DNA from: Flavobacterium sp. KS-LB2
Lineage (GTDB): Bacteria; Bacteroidota; Bacteroidia; Flavobacteriales; Flavobacteriaceae
Reading direction: 5' to 3'
NCBI RefSeq assembly: GCF_036895565.1
Contig: NZ_CP145904.1
Span: forward strand, 868,001 to 932,000
Length of the DNA: 64,000 nt
The notes below the pieces were generated by a model. The model did no database searches and was not told where the DNA came from. It worked only from the letters and a program-made list of their open reading frames with translations. This document shows, in pieces, positions 18,702 through 28,390 of this stretch. Within the stretch, counting starts at the first letter, position 1. Every line of letters starts with the position of its first letter. The position numbers were made by a program, and so were the translations under genes.

Positions 18702-19603
18702 GCTAAAAACCTTGCAATTACCTGATTTTCGTAATCTGTGTTGACAATATCTGCCACTATTCTGCCGCCAGCAGCTTCACTAGTATATTTACCTTCAATA
18801 ATTACTTTTGTTTTTGCGCCTTTTAAAAACCATTCGTATTCTATATCCAAATTTCCGATGTCTAAAGCTTGAAAACCTATTAGCGCTAATTCATACGCCA
18901 AGGGTTTGGCTGTTGGCCCCATAGCTACCAGCACCAAATGATTTTTAGTTTGTTGATTTGCGAAATTAAGAAGTTTATCAAATTGATCAAAGGCATTGTG
19001 CGCAGGACCTAAAATACGTTTGACGCTTTTGGCATTTTTAAAAAGATTGTTCCCCACGCCCAATCTACTTTTTTCGCCTTCAATGAGCATGATGTCTTTA
19101 TCATTCCAAATAGATTGTACTTTTTTGAACCAATCACCGCTGAGAGAGGTGTCTTCATAGTCCATATATAACCGTGTCATAGAAGCGTTGTAATATGTTT
19201 TGTCCTTTTTTAAATATTTTATTAAAAAGGGATACGTCCAAGAAATTACTGCGCGCCAAAGTGTTTTGGAATCTTTTTTTAAATTAGTTAAAGAGTGATA
19301 GCCCACTGGTAATCCTATTAAGATTTTTGGGTTGTCTGATGTTAGAATATCTTTAAAATAAGTTCTTAATCTTTCATTTTGTTTTTGATATGGCAAATCT
19401 CTTTTCTCCGTTAAATAAAGAAATTCACTATCTCCAAATCTACAAATCGAACATTGTTCTGCTAAAATTGCATCAATTGTTTCCGGAATTGACTTAACGT
19501 GCGGTAAAGGATATATTTTTATTACAATAGGATAAATTGCACTCAAAAAATATTTAAATGCTTTGCGAGGGTATTTAAAAAAACTACCATACTGGATATT
19601 CAT
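18698..19603 (-). CDS. GT-D-fold glycosyltransferase (DUF1792/SP_1767-like)
   Basis: 301 residues. Features of the GT-D group are present: SICRFGDSEFLYLT (about 52-65, with the Asp-x-Glu metal motif), LIGLPVGYHSL, TYYNASMTRLYMDY, IMLIEGEKSRLGVGNNLF, ILGPAHNAF and LVLVAMGPTAKPLAYELALIGFQALDIGNLDIEYEW in several blocks. The family was first defined from a glycosyltransferase that modifies streptococcal serine-rich adhesins, and it is common in capsule loci. Directly upstream is a decayed acetyltransferase gene. Confidence 0.82.
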   Translation of the reverse strand: MNIQYGSFFKYPRKAFKYFLSAIYPIVIKIYPLPHVKSIPETIDAILAEQCSICRFGDSEFLYLTEKRDLPYQKQNERLRTYFKDILTSDNPKILIGLPVGYHSLTNLKKDSKTLWRAVISWTYPFLIKYLKKDKTYYNASMTRLYMDYEDTSLSGDWFKKVQSIWNDKDIMLIEGEKSRLGVGNNLFKNAKSVKRILGPAHNAFDQFDKLLNFANQQTKNHLVLVAMGPTAKPLAYELALIGFQALDIGNLDIEYEWFLKGAKTKVIIEGKYTSEAAGGRIVADIVNTDYENQVIARFLA

Positions 19604-19613
19604 TTTTATTTAT

Positions 19614-20165
19614 ATGTTTTGATTAATGTTAACTTTACCTATTATTGCGGGAACATTAGCCACAATAAAATTATCTGGAGCATTTTTCACTACGACAGCA
19701 TTAGCTCGAACGATTACGTTATTGCCTATACTCATACCGCCTAAAATTTTTGCTCCACAACTAATTCGCCATTATTTCCTATTACAGGAAATTTCGAGTT
19801 TTTGAAGCCAATAGTAACTTATGATTAATCAAACAGTTTTGACCAATACTTTTAGCCGTAATAATTGTTGCAAAGTAATGTTCTAAATATAACCCTAGCC
19901 AAATATTATCGGTAACTATATATAAAGTATTCATTTTCGGACAAATCCAACTGAAAAGTTTTGAAATTACACCTGCTCTTTTATAAAAAAGATTTCTAAA
20001 GTCTGGGTAATATAGGATACAAATAAAATTTGGATGCTATAGTCAATTTTATGGATTTCAGTCCATCTTTTTAGATCTTTTCTAATGAGCGCTCGGTTAG
20101 GGTTTAGATTAAAAAATATGATATACAGAACAATATAAAAAGCACTAATCGCTGTTAAAAATATT
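19614..20165 (-). pseudogene. Decayed serine-acetyltransferase-like (WcaB/CysE type) gene
   Basis: The minus strand shows pieces in different frames. The first is FNLNPNRALIRKDLKRWTEI (about 20095-20125). The next is DFRNLFYKRAGVISKLF, running into a segment with ITAKSIGQNCLINHK. The last is CGAKILGGMSIGNNVIVRAN followed by AVVVKNAPDNFIVANVPA, IIGKV and a stop near 19614. The order matches the N-terminal helices and the left-handed beta-helix of WcaB/CysE-like O-acetyltransferases of EPS clusters. At least three frame changes make it non-functional. It sits in phase with the operon between asnB and the GT-D gene. Confidence 0.75.
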
Positions 20166-20380
20166 TTTATAATTTCAATTAATTTTTATTGATTTCTATT
20201 TATTAAGATATGCTTCTAAGATTCATTTTACTTGATTAAAATTTTCTTCATGCCAGTTTAGTGGTAGTGCTAGTAGACGCGGCAGTTCTAATAGGGTTGG
20301 TGGGCAAAACAGTAGTTGATTTTTAGAATCAATAGGTTTTTTTTTGAGTCAAAACAAAATCGAAGTCATACCAGTGATTA
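20166..20380 (-). pseudogene. Unidentified coding remnant
   Basis: On the minus strand, about 20210-20330, a frame reads CPPTLLELPRLLALPLNWHE then ENFNQVK, a stop, and ILEAYLNK. It looks like the C-terminus of a lost operon gene but I cannot assign a family. The rest is AT-rich spacer before the asnB stop codon. Confidence 0.35.
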
Positions 20381-22276
20381 TTAATTTGAGTTGTTTTTTT
20401 CTATCCAGCTTTCAAACCACATTTGAAATATCAAGAGTCGCCAAATTATACTCACATATCTTAATTCCCCTTTTTTAAACTGACTTACCAATTTATCTAC
20501 ATAAGCAGGGTTAAAAAAACCGCCTCTTGCAATGGAAGTTGTATTTAAATGTTGATCTAATAAAAAAGACAAATCCGACTTCAACCATTTGTAAATTGGC
20601 AAGTCAAAACCTACTTTTGGACGATCCATCAAGGCTTTTGGAACATATTTGTACACAATTTCCCTAATAGGTCTTTTGCTCTCTACACCATTATGTTTAT
20701 AATTATAGGGTAAAGAAGCGGCAAATTCCATCAAACGGTGATCTAAAAGTGGCTCTCTTCCTTCTAATGAAACCCCCATGGCTCCTCGATCTACTTTTGG
20801 CAGTAGTAAATTAGTAAGCGTATCTTCTATTCCTAAGATATAAAGATCATCTAGCGGATCTATTAAATTATATTTATGTTTCTGATGTAGTTGTTGTTTA
20901 AAAGGAAACGCAAACAAGCTATCCATCATTTCCCGTGGAAAACCGTTTTGTTGCAAATGCAACTGAGAGATTCTATCCTCTTGTGCTGCAGACAACATAT
21001 TTCCTATCCCTTCGATTTTTTTTTGCAAGTAATTGTACTTGCCTGTAAATAGTGTACTACTTGATTTAGCAATTGTACCCACAAGATTTTTAAATGGTAT
21101 TTGGTTTACTTTACTGAAAATTTTGGGAGTTGATTGAAAACCACCGTATCCACCAAAAAGCTCATCGCCACCATCTGCAGATAACGCCACGGCTACATCT
21201 TTTCTAGCTAACTTACTCACTAATATAGTGGGAATACAAGAAATATCTGCCAATGGATCATCATATAGAAATGGTAATAGTGGTATTAAATCTATAGCAT
21301 CTTGTTGTCTGCAGTCATAACTCGTATGTTCTGTACCCAAGTGAGTTGCTATTTTCATGGCATCATGGGATTCATCTACACCATCAGAAAATCCAATGGT
21401 AAACGTTTTTAATTTTTCGGTTCTGTCTTTCTGCAACAAAGCGGTTACCATCGTGCTATCAAAACCTCCACTCAAAAAAACTCCAATCGGTACGTCTGAG
21501 ATCATTCTTAATTCAGAAGCTTCTTGCGCAAGTTTCTCAGTTTCTTGTACTGCTTCTTTGAAAGTACCTTTATATTTTTCTTTTTCTAATAAAGCTCCAT
21601 AATTCCAATATGGTAGAACCTCTACTTCATTTGTCTTACAATCATAAATAGTCCAAGAGCCCGTACACGCTTTTTTTACTTTGTGAAGAATAGTATTGTC
21701 ATTTGTACTGTATCCATAGTTTATGAACGTACACAGACTGGATACATCCACTTTAGCTGTGAAGGTTGTTGTATTAAAAAAAACTTTTAATTCAGAGCCA
21801 AATATTAATTTTTGGCTGTCTAAATACCAATATAATGGTTTTACACCCACACGGTCTCTGCACAAATACAACTTATCTTCTAATGAATTATAAATAGCAA
21901 ATGCAAACATGCCCCTAAATTTTTCAACACATGCGGTACCAAAAGCGTGAAAACTTTTTAACACAACCTCCGTATCTGAGGAGGAAGTGAAAGCATATCC
22001 TAACGCTTTTAATTCCTCTTGAATTGTTTTAAAGTTATAAATTTCACCATTTAACACGATAGTTAGATGCTCGTACTGCATAGGTTGCTGACCTAAAGCA
22101 GATATATCTAGGATGGACAGTCTTGTGTGTCCTAAACCAATGCTGCCTCGGTCTGTTTTTTCAAAAAAAACTCCTTTACCATCTGGCCCACGGTGTGCTA
22201 ATGCCGCATTGTATTTTTCTAATTGATCTTGACCTAATTGAAAAGAGGTGTCAAAAAAACCGCTAATTCCGCACAT
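20381..22276 (-). CDS. asnB: Asparagine-synthase-like glutamine amidotransferase, second copy
   Basis: 631 residues. The glutaminase starts MCGISGFFDTSF with Cys2, and has HRGPDGKGVFF, LGHTRLSILDIS and LNGEIYNF. The synthetase domain has the PP-loop VFLSGGFDSTMVTALL, LSADGGDELFGGYGG, and KVDRGAMGVSLEGREPLLDH. It overlaps the preceding NodB-like gene by 14 bp. It is only a moderate relative of the other AsnB in this operon, so it probably acts on a different acid. Candidates are GalNAcA or another carboxylated residue of the polymer; this is inference from context. Confidence 0.9.
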   Translation of the reverse strand: MCGISGFFDTSFQLGQDQLEKYNAALAHRGPDGKGVFFEKTDRGSIGLGHTRLSILDISALGQQPMQYEHLTIVLNGEIYNFKTIQEELKALGYAFTSSSDTEVVLKSFHAFGTACVEKFRGMFAFAIYNSLEDKLYLCRDRVGVKPLYWYLDSQKLIFGSELKVFFNTTTFTAKVDVSSLCTFINYGYSTNDNTILHKVKKACTGSWTIYDCKTNEVEVLPYWNYGALLEKEKYKGTFKEAVQETEKLAQEASELRMISDVPIGVFLSGGFDSTMVTALLQKDRTEKLKTFTIGFSDGVDESHDAMKIATHLGTEHTSYDCRQQDAIDLIPLLPFLYDDPLADISCIPTILVSKLARKDVAVALSADGGDELFGGYGGFQSTPKIFSKVNQIPFKNLVGTIAKSSSTLFTGKYNYLQKKIEGIGNMLSAAQEDRISQLHLQQNGFPREMMDSLFAFPFKQQLHQKHKYNLIDPLDDLYILGIEDTLTNLLLPKVDRGAMGVSLEGREPLLDHRLMEFAASLPYNYKHNGVESKRPIREIVYKYVPKALMDRPKVGFDLPIYKWLKSDLSFLLDQHLNTTSIARGGFFNPAYVDKLVSQFKKGELRYVSIIWRLLIFQMWFESWIEKNNSN

Positions 22277-23393
22277 AGTTTGTTTTTATTAAATGGCCTA
22301 GCTCGTCAGAACTTAAAAATTCTACGTCTGGATACTTTTTTATTATTGCGGTCAATAAGATTTTAAATTGTCTCAAACTTTGTTCTTTGGCACTGGCATC
22401 TAGTCCACCTACGAAATTAATGCGATGCATACTGATGATTGCAGGGGTGTGAAATGTAAAAGCTAATTTTACCATATCTAGCGTTGCTTTTACCCAGTCC
22501 GTAGTTCCATGATAAGCAGGTTCAAAGTAAGCGTTTCTAACGATATAGTTCAAACCTGAAGTTTTATTGACTTGACCTGTGTAATGATAGGTATTTTTGT
22601 ACCCTATTTTAGTAGGTTCTTGTTGGTAAAAAGACGTCTGAATATTCTTAATACCAGCAGCTTTGAATACCTTTTCTAATGCACTATTCCACACATAACG
22701 CGGGGCGATGATAGAACTAGATGTATATCCAAAAGCCTCTTCAAATAAATGCATTCCCTCTTTAATACTCGTTGCTACAAATTCGTTCTCCTTTTCATTC
22801 TCATATTCAAACGCTGCCATTAAATTCTTTCTATGTGCTTGTGCACTAGGTGCATCGATACCATAACAGCCGAGATGAAAAGCATTGATAAAAAACTGAT
22901 TATTATTTTGCAATTCCTTTAACCAAAGCAATGCATTGATATGTTCCCTACCATGAAATTGTGGGCGAAAATGTCCCTGATTGATTAAGCTTTTTAATTT
23001 TTGCCAAACTTGGTCATTTCCATCGCGCTGCATGTAGGTTTCCATAAAGGATTGATAACTGTATTCTTGAAAATTACTGTTCTCTATTTTAGCATAATCG
23101 GGATTGGCAGTAATGAAATTAGTTGTTATTTTTATTTTTTTGCCAAGTTCACTTTCAATCTCATTTAACAGTAATTCTAAATCTTCTAAATCTTCTACTC
23201 GCTCTAAAGTATCCAATTTTGAGTGTGGATTTTTATTCATATCCACGCCTAAATTATTTAGCTGTAATTGAGTGGCCTTATTAGGTATTCTTTCACTTCC
23301 CCAATCGTCTGATTCTATGACCACAATTTTTCTACTTGTTTTATAGCCTTGCGCCAAGCTTTGTAAAAATCTTAATTTTCCAATTGCACTCAT
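22263..23393 (-). CDS. NodB-like polysaccharide deacetylase-fold protein (copy 2)
   Basis: 376 residues. It shows the metal-site pattern of the carbohydrate esterase 4 / polysaccharide deacetylase fold in a divergent form: IVVIESDDWGSERIP (about 24-38) with the Asp-Asp pair, FRPQFHGREHINALLWLKEL with the two histidines, APRYVWNSALE, and ISMHRINFVGGLD near the C-terminus. It is the tandem paralogue of the gene 1 bp upstream (23395-24498), with the same motif order. It may remove N- or O-acetyl groups from the glycan. There is no signal peptide, so it is likely cytoplasmic and acts on lipid-linked or nucleotide precursors. Confidence 0.72.
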   Translation of the reverse strand: MSAIGKLRFLQSLAQGYKTSRKIVVIESDDWGSERIPNKATQLQLNNLGVDMNKNPHSKLDTLERVEDLEDLELLLNEIESELGKKIKITTNFITANPDYAKIENSNFQEYSYQSFMETYMQRDGNDQVWQKLKSLINQGHFRPQFHGREHINALLWLKELQNNNQFFINAFHLGCYGIDAPSAQAHRKNLMAAFEYENEKENEFVATSIKEGMHLFEEAFGYTSSSIIAPRYVWNSALEKVFKAAGIKNIQTSFYQQEPTKIGYKNTYHYTGQVNKTSGLNYIVRNAYFEPAYHGTTDWVKATLDMVKLAFTFHTPAIISMHRINFVGGLDASAKEQSLRQFKILLTAIIKKYPDVEFLSSDELGHLIKTNYVRN

Positions 23394-23394
23394 G

Positions 23395-24498
23395 TTAAGA
23401 ATTTCCTATCTCGTTCACTGAAATAAATTCAACATCAGGCCATTTTTTTAGTATTTCGCTCAGTAACAGGTCGAGTGATCTTAGTCCTTTGATTCTGTTT
23501 GATTCTACAATTCCACCTACAAACGAAGCCCTGTGATTGGAGATGATGGCGGGTTGTTTGCAATTAAATGCTTGTTGTATGTTTCGCAGGCAGTCTGCCA
23601 CCCCGTTGTTACCAATGGAAAAATTGGTTTCAAACACCGCATTACGAACCAACACACTTAATCCCGATTTTTTTTTTCGTCCTAGATAATTAAATGACCA
23701 GACATCTTTGCCATTTATTTGTGGTATTTTAAGAATTCGCCCAACATCTAACCATTGTACGCCTTCTTGTTTAAGAATAGACTCGAGACTTGGGTTGTAA
23801 AACATTGCGGGTGGTGTAAAAACTTTGGATGAATATCCATACAAATCCTTAAAAATAGATAAACTACTTTTTGTGATTTCCTGAGTGGATGCAACATCCT
23901 GTTGATCCCACACATCAAACGAAGCCTCAATACCTCTGGTGCGTTTGGGATATTGTAAATAATCATGACCTAGAAAGAAAAATTCTTGTTCAAACACTTT
24001 TCTTGCCACCGCTTGTTTGTTCTGTAATTCTTCCATCCACCAATTCACTTGCACGTGTTCGCGACCATGGGATTGCGGTACAAAAATGTTTTGCTCTATA
24101 CCTTGTTTTACTATAGACAGCACCGTGTCGGAGTGGGGATAACGTTTGTACGTTTTTTCTATTGTTTCAAAATGATAATTTTGGAAGTGATCCGCTCTTA
24201 TTTTTTCAAAATCCGGATTGCCTACATTGGTAACGGCTGTAATGCACGGGTGGTTTCCTAAATGGTCTTTGTATTTGGTAAGCACTTCAAAAAGGGCTTC
24301 CATATCGCTATTGGTTTCTAATGTGTCAAATTGATCAAACCGATTGGCATCCACATCAATGCCTTTTTCTCTTAAGGCTTCTCGAACTTCCATTGATTTT
24401 AAACGCACCGAGCCCCAATCATCGGACATGAAAATGATTTGTTTTATAGTAGTTTGGTAGCCTAAAGTGGCGGTGAGTTTTTTAAGGGTTTGTTTCAT
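23395..24498 (-). CDS. NodB-like polysaccharide deacetylase-fold protein (copy 1)
   Basis: 367 residues. Its motifs parallel those of the downstream copy: IIFMSDDWGSVRLK, FVPQSHGREHVQVNWWMEEL, FTPPAMFYNPSLE and IISNHRASFVGGI. Both metal-ligand positions (Asp-Asp and His-x3-His within SHGREH) are kept, so activity is plausible. No secretion signal is present. The 197 bp before it (24499-24695) separate it from the polymerase gene and contain no intact frame, so a small gene may have been lost there. The substrate is unknown. Confidence 0.72.
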   Translation of the reverse strand: MKQTLKKLTATLGYQTTIKQIIFMSDDWGSVRLKSMEVREALREKGIDVDANRFDQFDTLETNSDMEALFEVLTKYKDHLGNHPCITAVTNVGNPDFEKIRADHFQNYHFETIEKTYKRYPHSDTVLSIVKQGIEQNIFVPQSHGREHVQVNWWMEELQNKQAVARKVFEQEFFFLGHDYLQYPKRTRGIEASFDVWDQQDVASTQEITKSSLSIFKDLYGYSSKVFTPPAMFYNPSLESILKQEGVQWLDVGRILKIPQINGKDVWSFNYLGRKKKSGLSVLVRNAVFETNFSIGNNGVADCLRNIQQAFNCKQPAIISNHRASFVGGIVESNRIKGLRSLDLLLSEILKKWPDVEFISVNEIGNS

Positions 24499-24695
24499 GT
24501 GTAGCTATTATTGATTTTTTATTGGTCACATGATTCTTCCAGATAGTAATTTCCTTTGATATCGAAATCTGGTTACGGAAGTTTCATTTGTGCTTATTGT
24601 TTTTCTAGTGGTCATCTTGATATTTTTAAGCACCCTTAGCGGTTGCACATTTACTTGTATGATTTTCTTTCCAGTATAATTGTATTGTTAGAGTA

Positions 24696-25907
24696 TTATA
24701 GTGAATATAATTCCACAAAAAAATTAGAAATAAAAAAATTGAATGGAATTATAAAATGACTTGCTATTAATGCCATAATTCCATATAAAAATAAAATAGG
24801 TACAAATAGTTTTAGAAAAGTTCCAAAAATATTGTTTTTTATCTCAGTAAAACTTTTTATATAAACTTGAAAGAATAATCCGATTGCGATAAGACTAAAT
24901 ATCATTTTAAAACGTACCCCTTGCGAAATATTAAGCATAATATTGGATATACCCCAAAAAAGTAACACTAAATTGAATAACTGCAGTAAACCCTGATTAA
25001 TGAGTAGCCTCTTCCTATTTATATACAATATAACCATGCCTAGTGGAACGCAGTACCAAATTGCATCTAGTACAATATTTAAACCTTGTAGTTTAACATT
25101 ATAGGACTGTTCATTTTTTGCATAGCGTTTGTTTAAAGTATTTTGACCTTTTTTGGATGCGTATGCATTGTATTTTTCTGTAATAATCGTTTCTGATTTC
25201 GATACGGTCAGATCTTCTATAGCTCCTACTACTGAACTTTGCCCGATAACGAATGTAAAAATGACAAAAGACACATAATACCAAATTTTGTTTTTAAATA
25301 AAAGCAGTAATACTGGTAACGCCACATATATTGCAAGCCCTATGTGGAACAATGGAGTAAAAAGTATGTAAATTAAATACTTTTTAGATTGTAAGTTGTA
25401 ATAACTCACTGCATTGTAAACTATAAAAACACCACCTGTGTAAAAGGCCAAATTAGGAATAGGCCTTAACAAAAAAAACAAAAGCAAACCAAAAAAGAAA
25501 AGTAAGCCAAAATTAGTAAGCTCCCTTAAATTTATTGTCTTTAGCATCTGGATTGTTTTTACTAGGAAATAGCCATAAACCAAAAACAGCGCTGAAAAAT
25601 AGATATGATGAGATTGAAAAAATGCACCAAAAATAATAGACATGAGCGTATTATAAAACTTACCATTCTGCAAAGCGAGTAATGACTCGAAAGCGGCACC
25701 TAAGGTATTGGATGCTTGTTTATAAAACTGACTCTCATAACGCTCTAAATCTCCTACGCTAATAGCTGTTAAGCCTAAAAAAGTATAAAGAGCAATCAAT
25801 AAGTTTCTACCAAACTTTGAATCAAAATTTTTGAGTGCGATAAATAATGCAGAAAGCGGCCAAATTAAATATAAAATAATGGCATATCCTTTACTTTCTT
25901 TATTCAT
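24696..25907 (-). CDS. EpsG-like polysaccharide polymerase
   Basis: 403 residues with about ten or more predicted membrane helices and short loops. The exception is one long hydrophilic loop at about 230-275 (ETIITEKYNAYASKKGQNT). The EpsG-like layout is visible: an N-terminal helix pair, a DLERYESQFYKQ segment where the family carries a conserved acidic/aromatic motif after the second helix, and a FHIGLAIYV segment in the middle. It is the only polymerase candidate in the locus and so is the likely Wzy equivalent. It overlaps the preceding gene by 8 bp. Confidence 0.8.
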   Translation of the reverse strand: MNKESKGYAIILYLIWPLSALFIALKNFDSKFGRNLLIALYTFLGLTAISVGDLERYESQFYKQASNTLGAAFESLLALQNGKFYNTLMSIIFGAFFQSHHIYFSALFLVYGYFLVKTIQMLKTINLRELTNFGLLFFFGLLLFFLLRPIPNLAFYTGGVFIVYNAVSYYNLQSKKYLIYILFTPLFHIGLAIYVALPVLLLLFKNKIWYYVSFVIFTFVIGQSSVVGAIEDLTVSKSETIITEKYNAYASKKGQNTLNKRYAKNEQSYNVKLQGLNIVLDAIWYCVPLGMVILYINRKRLLINQGLLQLFNLVLLFWGISNIMLNISQGVRFKMIFSLIAIGLFFQVYIKSFTEIKNNIFGTFLKLFVPILFLYGIMALIASHFIIPFNFFISNFFVELYSL

Positions 25908-26940
25908 TTGGAAATTTCATTTCGCTAGGATTGGTGATCATTTTGATATGATTCAAAGCGGGTATTTCAAGTTGATTGATTATGAAATCATTGGTTTTTT
26001 TAAAAATAGGATAATTAAAATAATAATTGCAATGTCTATTTTCAGTTATTAAAACTGTGGACCATCCTGAAAAAACAATACAGTTCTTTAATTTTATTAA
26101 TAGTACTTCTGCGGGCACCATAGATTCAATCAAAATAATGCGGTCATTGTTTTGGTATTTTTGTTTATTTGTTTTAGTTGTTAGAGGATGCAGTTTTACG
26201 GCTATTTTTTTTTGTGGAAACTGATTTAAAACGGCTTCTAAAAATTCAAAATCAGTATTGTACAAATTTTCCCATAGGGGTTGATTAAAATAGTAGATTA
26301 CGTTTTCTATGGGAAAATCATCATAATAATTAAAACAATGTGCAATAAAAGAGATACAATCTGTATTGAATTCGGGCAACTTAATAACATTCGGTTTATT
26401 TTTAGCACTATGCACGTATTGCTCAGGGTGAGTTATCCAAAGGGTATTAATGAATTTATGACAACCGTAAGTATAATAGTCAAATCGAAGAAACGGCACG
26501 AACAACTTATTTTCGACAAGTATTTTATTTTCTTTTATAGAATCTCTAATGACGCTCAGGAAGTGATATTTTTTATTAAATTTAGCGTAAGCACTGTAAC
26601 CATCTGGACCTAAAGAAATCTCTACTCCCTTCTTTGATAATTTATAAGCAATATAAATGTTAACAGCGTTTATTGCCTGAAAAAACAAGAAATGATTTGG
26701 TTTTTCTCTCAAAATAATAGTTGCAATGTCTTTTGTTGTTCTATTGTCAATAACATGGGTAGTTATGTTATTCAAAACCGTTATTTTGGTTGTATCTAAT
26801 CCTTGCAAACGAGTCCCATTCCTAATAATATAGATGGTATTTATATATGATTCGGTATTATACACACCAGTTGCTATATTTACAGCTTGTAAAAACTGAT
26901 ATTCTGTTAAAACAACATATACATTTTTGATTACTTTCAT
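25900..26940 (-). CDS. Sialyltransferase-like GT-B protein, candidate legionaminyltransferase
   Basis: 346 residues without membrane helices. It carries, in order, the sparse motifs known from bacterial sialyl- and polysialyltransferases (GT38/GT52 groups): a D/E-D/E-G-like LGPDGYSAYAKF (about 130), the HP motif in KKIAVKLHPLTTK, and a Ser/Ser-Thr block FSGWSTVLITE. Such enzymes use CMP-nonulosonic acids. It lies 1 bp after the flippase and directly downstream of the CMP-legionaminate genes, which supports a role in adding legionaminic acid to the glycan. The overall similarity to known enzymes appears low, so the assignment rests on motifs and position. Confidence 0.65.
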   Translation of the reverse strand: MKVIKNVYVVLTEYQFLQAVNIATGVYNTESYINTIYIIRNGTRLQGLDTTKITVLNNITTHVIDNRTTKDIATIILREKPNHFLFFQAINAVNIYIAYKLSKKGVEISLGPDGYSAYAKFNKKYHFLSVIRDSIKENKILVENKLFVPFLRFDYYTYGCHKFINTLWITHPEQYVHSAKNKPNVIKLPEFNTDCISFIAHCFNYYDDFPIENVIYYFNQPLWENLYNTDFEFLEAVLNQFPQKKIAVKLHPLTTKTNKQKYQNNDRIILIESMVPAEVLLIKLKNCIVFSGWSTVLITENRHCNYYFNYPIFKKTNDFIINQLEIPALNHIKMITNPSEMKFPNE

Positions 26941-26941
26941 A

Positions 26942-28384
26942 TTATTTTAAAATCTGTTTGAGTATGTTATTTAGCGCACGCATTTGAAATAGGAATGCTA
27001 GCGAGCCATAGAGGAGAAAAAATAGTAACAAATTGATTAGTAAATTCCATTTATCACTCATTTTGATAAACCAAATTATTTGCATTGTATATACAGTTAC
27101 GCCTACTATTGCATTTAAAACAAAAATTGGCATCAAATCAATTAATTGTTTGCTCAGGCCAAACCCAATCAATTTACCAGAATAATATGAATTTACACCA
27201 GTTATAAAAATATTTATGATAATCAAACTGTACAACAATCCAAAAATGCCAAACCATATTGCAGTAAATGCTCCTAGAAAAAGCAATACATTGTGCAGCA
27301 ACGAGAGTTTGAGTACCATATCGCTTCTGCCTTTTAAATTACAAATATTGAGGTTATACTGATGAACGGGGTAAAATATACCTGAAATAAGTAATAATTG
27401 AAAATAGGGTACTGCTGGAAGCCATTTGTCGGTGAGTAACCACCTGAAAAAAGGAGTGGCAATGATTCCTAAATAGACAAGAATGGGTGTAACTACAAAT
27501 ACCACTATTTGCATTAGTTTGGAATAAGTATTTTTAAGTTGTGCATCATTTCCACCTAGGTTAGCTAACAAGGGGTAGAATACCCTATTAAAAGCATTGT
27601 AAAAGAAACCGCTGGGTAACTGTTCTAAAGAACGTGCTCTAGTAAAATAGCCTAATTGTACTGCGGAAAAATACTTTCCAATGACTATGTAATATAAGTT
27701 CTCAAATATTGTATTAATAATGGCCGTAATCGATAATTTGTAGCCAAAATTTAAATGGTATATGAATTTTTCTTTATTGAACAAAAAACTCGGAGTCCAC
27801 TTCGCATACCACCAAAGTTGTACTGTGGCTATGGCTGCATAAGCTAAATCCTTGGCTACTAAACTCCAAACTCCGTAACCGTTATAAGCCATCCAAATGG
27901 AAAGCGATGCACTGATGATTAAAGACGGTATTTGTAATTTAAACTGTGTTTTAAACTGTAAAGATTTATTCAGTTTAGTGGATTGTACTAATGTAAATGC
28001 ATTAACTATTAGAAGTAAACCTAATACACGTACTAAACTAATTAGAATTTCGTGCTTATAAAACATTGAAATATAAGGTGCCACAAAAAATAATATGACA
28101 TATAAGACAATTGAGCTACCAAGATTTACAAAAAAAACAGTAGAATAATCTTCATTATTAGGATCCTTTGTTCTTATTAAACTAGAAGCCAAACCACCAT
28201 CTAACAGGCCACGACTAATGGCTATAAAAACGGCAATCATTCCTAATAGTCCAAATTGCTCAGGAAGCAATAAACGTGCTAAGATAATGGTAACAACGAA
28301 ATTTATTATTTGTGTTCCCCCTTGTATCATAAATGACCAGAGCATTCCTGATTTGACAGTATTTTTCTTAGTTTCTATAGTCAT
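26942..28384 (-). CDS. wzx: Wzx-type lipid-linked oligosaccharide flippase
   Basis: 480 residues, MOP superfamily (polysaccharide biosynthesis protein, WzxC-like branch). About twelve to fourteen membrane helices start with SGMLWSFMIQGGTQIINFVV and ILARLLLPEQFGLLGMIAVFIAI, where the LLxPExFGLLG motif is typical of this branch. Later blocks are FGYKLSITAIINTIFENLYYIVIGKYFS and LGYFTRARSLEQLP. It should export the undecaprenyl-linked repeat unit. It lies 6 bp after legF. Confidence 0.92.
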   Translation of the reverse strand: MTIETKKNTVKSGMLWSFMIQGGTQIINFVVTIILARLLLPEQFGLLGMIAVFIAISRGLLDGGLASSLIRTKDPNNEDYSTVFFVNLGSSIVLYVILFFVAPYISMFYKHEILISLVRVLGLLLIVNAFTLVQSTKLNKSLQFKTQFKLQIPSLIISASLSIWMAYNGYGVWSLVAKDLAYAAIATVQLWWYAKWTPSFLFNKEKFIYHLNFGYKLSITAIINTIFENLYYIVIGKYFSAVQLGYFTRARSLEQLPSGFFYNAFNRVFYPLLANLGGNDAQLKNTYSKLMQIVVFVVTPILVYLGIIATPFFRWLLTDKWLPAVPYFQLLLISGIFYPVHQYNLNICNLKGRSDMVLKLSLLHNVLLFLGAFTAIWFGIFGLLYSLIIINIFITGVNSYYSGKLIGFGLSKQLIDLMPIFVLNAIVGVTVYTMQIIWFIKMSDKWNLLINLLLFFLLYGSLAFLFQMRALNNILKQILK

Positions 28385-28390
28385 TGATTT

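Noticed and set aside
14731..22276. Housekeeping asparagine synthetase
   Set aside because: Two divergent copies embedded and translationally coupled inside a glycan operon argue for a role in glycan modification, although asparagine synthesis cannot be excluded by sequence alone.
23748..24261. Several 70-75-codon frames on both strands
   Set aside because: All lie within the first NodB-like gene, which has clear family motifs in its own frame.
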